Shown: positions 59,165 through 64,000 of the stretch, in pieces
Position numbering within the stretch: the stretch's first letter is position 1
How the letters are laid out: each line of letters begins with the position of its first letter
DNA from: Euwallacea fornicatus
Lineage: Eukaryota; Arthropoda; Insecta; Coleoptera; Curculionidae
Assembly (NCBI RefSeq): GCF_040115645.1
Contig: NC_089547.1
Coordinates: 4,960,001-5,024,000, forward strand
Length of the DNA stretch: 64,000 nt
Reading direction: 5' to 3'
Notes under the pieces: model-generated
Seen by the model: only the letters and a program-made list of their open reading frames with translations
Databases searched by the model: none
Told to the model about the DNA's origin: nothing
Program-made: the position numbers and the translations under genes

Positions 59165-59818
59165 ATTTTCGTTAAAAGGTAAAGCACGATATAACCAATT
59201 TAGCTATCGATTTCCGAGGATTTCAACATAAACAAGTATTTTTATCTTTCAGCCAAATGATAAATTCTGAAACGGCAACTCACAACTTCCGAACGAGACT
59301 GAACGAGAGATTAATACGGCCAGATGCTATTTTTAGGAGGTCGTACCATTTCGAGCACATGCCCGTAATAATTAGTTCCATAAAGGGGTGTAAAAGCGGG
59401 GAGAATGGACGAGTGCGAGGGAGACGGAATCAGGGGTGGTTCATTGTCAGCTGGCTGGGAGCTCGTGCGTGTCGTTCGTCGAGGGTTGAATTTTGATTCT
59501 TTATTAAGGGTGGAGGAAAAACGAACCTTTGGCTGTAACTTTTTAATACAAAATAGGTTTTTTCTCTCTAAGTAAACAATCAACTGTATTAATTTATAAC
59601 CATATAAATAGTGGACCTTTGTAGGAGAAAAATGACTAGAAAAGTACGTCTAATAATGATTGATTAATCGCTCAGGAGTAGAGGCTAGCCTAGCAGAACT
59701 TCAATCCGCCTAAAATCGAATATAACGATATAATATTTTCTAATTTGCTAAACATCTTATCTCCGCATAATTGGACTAAACAACAGTATTGTCTTGGGAT
59801 TGCCCTGTTGGTAACAAA
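59165..59818. other. Spacer between INPP5E and the small gene
   Basis: Should contain the INPP5E 3' UTR and the small gene's promoter. An AATAAA on the minus strand at 59500-59505 is a possible INPP5E poly(A) signal, 314 bases past the stop codon. No other gene seen. Confidence 0.5.
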
Positions 59819-62423
59819 TTACTGCAAAGAGCATACAGTGCTTGTGTCTTTGCTCCTGCTCAAAGTTTCCGCCCTCCTCTTTAACCCCTCGAGATAAACG
59901 TCCCTGTTGAACATGCCGGCAGCCAGAGGAATTCTATAAAACCAAAAAAAAAAGAACTAAATTAAACAATGGAGCTCAATTACTCACGTGTCTAGACCGG
60001 GTCTTAAATAGACCCGAAACACTCCCCATACGGGCTTGTGATCCGAAGTGGTGATGCTCTGCACTGAATCGTAGATTAAACACTGCAAAGGAGGGTGCTC
60101 CAGCGCCCCACTTAGCCGCCTGCTGTTTTTCTGTTTATAAAGCACGCGGTCTGTATACGCCGGGGTTCTTTGTTTGGATGAAGAATCGAAGTTCTGGGTC
60201 CCGGGATCGTACTAAATAAACGAGGTTTGAAATTAAGGGGGCTAGTTAGTGGGGTGCTGACACCTTGTAAGTGGGCGGGAAGGTGATTTTGGCCTCGGAG
60301 AACCCTCGAAAAGCCGCTCCATCTGCCAAAACCGTGCAGAGTTGGTCATGGTGCATGTAGCCGTGTGGTAAGTGAGCTGGAAGAGGGAAGCTGGTGTGGG
60401 AGAGCCATTCTAGGACGTTGCTACGAGGGGTTGCGAGGCGGAAGTTTAGGTCTCCCGACCAGAAGACGTAGTCGAAGTTCTGGGTCACATCTGAAATGCG
60501 GAAAACGCCCGTTTCGGTATGTTAAACGAATTGTTAATGCAGGTGGCAGGACGGAAACTTAGATAAATGAAACTTCAATGTTCAAGAGTTTCGATCGGGC
60601 TTTACTGAGAGAATACAAGATAGTCGTATAGGGGCTTTGCTTGGTATTACTCGTTTCTCTACTACTGCAGTCATCTGAAAGTAAAAGAAACACACGTTAT
60701 TTCCACAGAGGATGTTGACTCCTAGTTTGCAGGTTGCGTGCTACTCACAAGGTCCCTTCGCACTTAAAGCCCTAAACAGCGAAATGAACCTCAATTAAGC
60801 GACAAAATGTCTGTAGATTTTGCTAGTAGCCCTCACCCTGCAAACTCCGCATAAGAAACGAAACCCAACAACAAAATCAAGAAATTAAGGGTCAAATCAA
60901 CAGTAAATTTGAGGAAATTCTGACTGAGAGTTCTCTATGAGAACTCTGTGTAGTGATCATTCGCGTAATTACAACGAACGGCAGTTTAGGTGGAAAGAAA
61001 AAGTGAGTAAGAGACAGTGCATGTCGGTGTTCTTGTCAAAAAGTGCTTTAAAACAGTGTAAAGGAAGCTCAAACGAATAAAACTCTATTCACAAACAAAC
61101 CCACTAAAACTGTTCCATTTTACTTACTGCTTAAATTTCTCTAAAAGAACACTCAGTTCACTTGAAAGAATAACGAACTTTAACAAGTTTTTCAGCCGCT
61201 TTCACTAGAAATTTCAGCGAAAATAAATTTGCGTACCTTTGGCTTTATTTTTGCATGGAAGTGTCCTGGGCAGATCCAACGAATTCACAATTCTCTTCAC
61301 ATCGCTCACACGCTCCTTCACCTTCTCCTGGTGGGCAGTCAAATGGGCGGTCACGAAGAGAAAGGAAGTTCCAAACACCATGAAGGCGCTAGCTACGGCC
61401 CCTTTGGTGCGGAAAGCACTGCCGGGTCTAACTGACAAGCTCGCATCCTCTGGTATCGAGACGTACCATATTAGGTCTCGTCTGATGAATATGCAGAGGT
61501 GCAGAGTGCCTGTAATGTTGGGTATATAAAAAGCCTAATAGTTGATCATGCAATTGACCACATGTACCTAAACTGGAAGAGTGGAATAAAATGTGAGATG
61601 GCCCAATGGTTTCCTGTAGTGAGATTTCCCATTCAAGTCTTTCAGAGCAAGATTCTTGGGTTCCAAAACTCAAGATATCAGGGACATGTTTCATGCCAAT
61701 TGGAAGGACAAAATCATTCAATTCTCTGTATTAAAGGTATTAAAGGATATCTAACTTTAAACAATCAGCAACATACTTTGGAGGGGAATGGCCATTCATG
61801 TTCCAAGTTCCCACAAAAATGGTTAATTCCCTATTGGGGCACATCCTGTCTAACTCAGGGGGACCCAATAACGAATTCGCCCCTATTTTGCCATGCAAAT
61901 AGTTCCTCTCCCTGGCTTTTACAGTTGGAATTTTGTGCAGGCAACTGACAGCTAAAATCACATTAGTTTTATGATTTGAACTGTGAGTCACTTGAACCAA
62001 CAAAATTCACAAACTTTCAACAATTCAATAATACTCGAGTTTACCTTCTTTAAGTACACTTTCGTGAGAGCCATACCTCTCTAGAGGTTTTTCATTTAAA
62101 CCTTCATGTTCTTCATTAAAGAGGTTGCTCTCAGATAAACTGTTTTCACGCTTCAGAGGCATAAGAGGCTAAAATCTTACAAATGAAAAATAGGCATACA
62201 CGATGGGGAAACTTACTGGTTCAAGAAAATCGCCAGCCTTTTTCAAGGTACCGTTCTTCATGTTGAAGCTCAAAGGTCTCTTTGAAATAGCAAGATTTTT
62301 TAAATTTGTCTCCTTGGCGCTTTGAGACCGGTTTACAGCTACCCCAACTTTGTTGGGCGGTCTGCTAGGCAGCAGGAAACTAGCGAAACCTTTGTGCTTG
62401 GGTTTCGTTCGTTCCTGACTCAT
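59819..62423 (-). CDS. INPP5E: Inositol polyphosphate 5-phosphatase E (ciliary phosphoinositide phosphatase)
   Basis: Complete 500-aa protein in eight exons: 62217-62423, 62045-62168, 61777-61951, 61568-61725, 61237-61509, 60264-60490, 59988-60211 and 59819-59933, all in phase. It removes the 5-phosphate from PI(4,5)P2 and PI(3,4,5)P3 and is ciliary in animals. The N-terminal 110 residues are basic and disordered. The catalytic domain carries the family motifs: TIFVGTWNMNG (W160-G164), FGTQES, FVTAHLTAHQEKVKER, YVFWSGDLNFRL (D326, N328), the signature SKQRTPAYTDRVLY (400-413) and TTSDHKPVWG (D445, H446). The protein ends RRAETLSRSKDTSTVCSLQ, so the C-terminal CaaX box (CSLQ) needed for farnesylation and PDE6D-dependent ciliary targeting is retained. 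The domain order and the CaaX box separate it from OCRL/INPP5B and SHIP. Confidence 0.95.
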
Positions 62424-63197
62424 TTTTCAGTGAAAAAGGTCACAGCAGTAGTATTGATTTTTCTATTTTTAGGAAGCTGCTGCTTTTATTGAATAATACA
62501 AAGACTTTAGGGACGGAGGCACTTGTAGTTTTTGTTTGTGCGATAAGGGAGACTATGCGGATAATAGTTCGATTGGACTTTTAATACCTGGTTGAGTATG
62601 TTTGTATTGTACCGAAAACGTACTTACGACTCGAATTAACTGGGATTAAAGGCGTATGATTGTCTTGCAGATGAAGAGAGAGGAGTTTGGATTAAAGCTG
62701 TTACGATAGCGCGTCAATAACGTTCAAGAACAATTAAAAATATCAATTATTAAATTATTGTTTTTTTGAATTCTTCGATCCTGCCAAAAGAACTGTCACT
62801 ATCACTTATTAATTTGGGGTTATGTTGTGTTCGCCTGAGACCTCACTGAACGCTGATTGGCTGATTAAAAACCCGGTTACGTTTCATTAGCTAACTCAAA
62901 AAAGGTGTATTTATAAATACGGCGATTTTTTAAACTTTTTATAACGTGATCTGTCATCTTATGCCTCTTTCTAACTAACATAGTACGTTCTAAAAGAACA
63001 AAAACAGCAAGATTTAACAACATACCTCCACTAGTTCCATCTTTAGACTGTAATTTCAACTACAAAAGTCTATAAACGGCGGGAATTGCCGTTTTGTCAC
63101 CACAATATTTTATAACCCATTTTCTCTTGTTAAAATTCAATATACTATAACAATCTTCGGTTCAATTGAATAGTTAATATTCTATGTATTCACCAAA
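62424..63197. promoter_or_regulatory. Shared divergent promoter region, INPP5E / RFC4
   Basis: 774 bp between head-to-head start codons. No supported gene. An exon-like minus-strand segment (AG-flanked on the left, GTATGT on the right, around 63028-63049) is too short to assign. Confidence 0.55.
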
Positions 63198-64000
63198 ATG
63201 CAATCCTTTCTGAAGTCCGGTAAGCTGTCTGATCCATCTACCAGCAAACCATCCAGCTCGAAAGGTCTCAAAAAAAAGGTTCGGAAGCTGCAATGGGTTG
63301 AAAAATACCGCCCCAAAACTGTGCAAGACGTAGTAGAACAAAGCGAAGCAGTCGCAGTTCTTCAACAGTGCATTTTAGGCGCTGATCTACCTAATCTACT
63401 GTTCTATGGTCCTCCTGGCACTGGCAAAACTAGTACCATCTTGGCAGCTGCACATCAACTCTTTGGAGATCTTTACAAGGACAGAATCTTAGAACTAAAT
63501 GCATCAGATGAAAGAGGCATTCAAGTGATAAGGGACAAAATCAAGACTTTCTCCCAGTTGACTGTGAGCAGCTCTAGGGCAGATGGAAAGTTATGTCCAG
63601 CATTGAAGATTGTTATATTGGATGAAGCTGACGCTATGACTCACGCGGCACAGGCAGCCCTGAGAAGAACCATGGAGAAGGAGACTAAAACCACAAGGTT
63701 TTGCTTATTATGCAATTATGTTTCGAGGATTATTGAGCCACTGACTTCTCGCTGTACTAAATTCAGATATAAGCCTCTAAAGCAATCATTCATTTTGAAA
63801 AGATTACAGTATATTAGCAAGGAAGAAGAGGTTTTAATTGCTGATGATGTATTAAAGACGTTGGTCAAAGAGAGTGGGGGAGACATGAGGAGGGCCATTA
63901 CTGCCCTCCAGAGCTGCTCTAATCTTAAAGGCGAAGGTTAGTTCTAATGCTATTTTGTTATATATAATTTGCAAAAGTGTTTTTCAGGCAATTACATCAC
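63198..64000 (+). CDS. RFC4: Replication factor C subunit 4-type clamp loader (5' part, cut by window edge)
   Basis: Exon 1 spans 63198-63936 and exon 2 begins at 63988 after a 51-bp intron (GTTAGT donor, TTTTCAG acceptor); the gene continues past the window. The protein starts MQSFLKSGK, as in the human RFC4 family, followed by the AAA+ module: WVEKYRPKTVQDVV, Walker A GPPGTGKTS (71-79), ELNASDERGI, Walker B VILDEADAM (DEAD at 142-145), RRTMEKETKTTRF, NYVSRIIEPLTSRC with the arginine-finger SRC motif, and SGGDMRRAITALQS. RFC loads PCNA onto primed DNA. Similarity is greatest to human RFC4 (fly CG8142 lineage) rather than RFC2 or RFC5. The start is supported by the MQxFLK N-terminus. Confidence 0.93.

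Noticed and set aside
63028..63049. Possible 22-nt minus-strand exon (TTACAG ... GTATGT) near RFC4
   Set aside because: No partner exon could be joined in frame; INPP5E already has a well-placed start at 62423.

Overview
This is a eukaryotic nuclear window, almost certainly from a holometabolous insect and most likely a beetle. The case rests on compact GT-AG introns of about 48-60 bp, moderate AT richness, and clear insect-type orthologues. Taxonomic placement below 'insect' is inference. No rRNA, tRNA, CRISPR array, viral gene or bacterial-type feature was recognised.

Layout. Bases 1-9.4 kb hold no gene I can support, only low-complexity DNA, a degenerate tandem repeat and one copy of a dispersed repeat. 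From 10.3 to 19.5 kb on the minus strand lies a complete fascin (singed) coding region in seven exons, with a 6.9 kb intron. From 19.5 to 25.0 kb there is no recognisable coding sequence; it probably carries the fascin 5' noncoding exon or exons and promoter. From 25 kb on the window is gene-dense: shugoshin (-), eIF3b (+), a SUN-domain LINC protein (-), a small 63-aa ORF (-), NDUFS1 (-), MARF1 (+), NDUFB10 (-), exportin-6 (+), a two-exon 87-aa gene of unknown function (-), INPP5E (-) and the 5' part of an RFC4-type clamp-loader subunit (+, running off the right edge).

Nine of the gene models were assembled exon by exon. For fascin, eIF3b, SUN, NDUFS1, MARF1, NDUFB10, XPO6, INPP5E and the 87-aa gene the exon lengths sum to whole codons with every junction in phase. 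Shugoshin is in phase except at one exon 4/5 junction that stays ambiguous.

How the genes relate. There is no operon logic. Four head-to-head pairs (shugoshin/eIF3b, NDUFS1/MARF1, NDUFB10/XPO6, INPP5E/RFC4) have start codons 0.56-0.84 kb apart, so bidirectional promoters are likely. Two complex I subunits, NDUFS1 and NDUFB10, flank MARF1. The most distinctive observations are a probable GC-AG intron in MARF1 at the same place as a GT-AG intron in a paralogous LOTUS repeat, a long-TIR MITE-like element in another MARF1 intron, an initiator-ATG-only coding exon in exportin-6, a pair of diverged dispersed repeats 30 kb apart, and the unlabelled 87-aa two-exon gene. I found no convincing novel multi-gene system.
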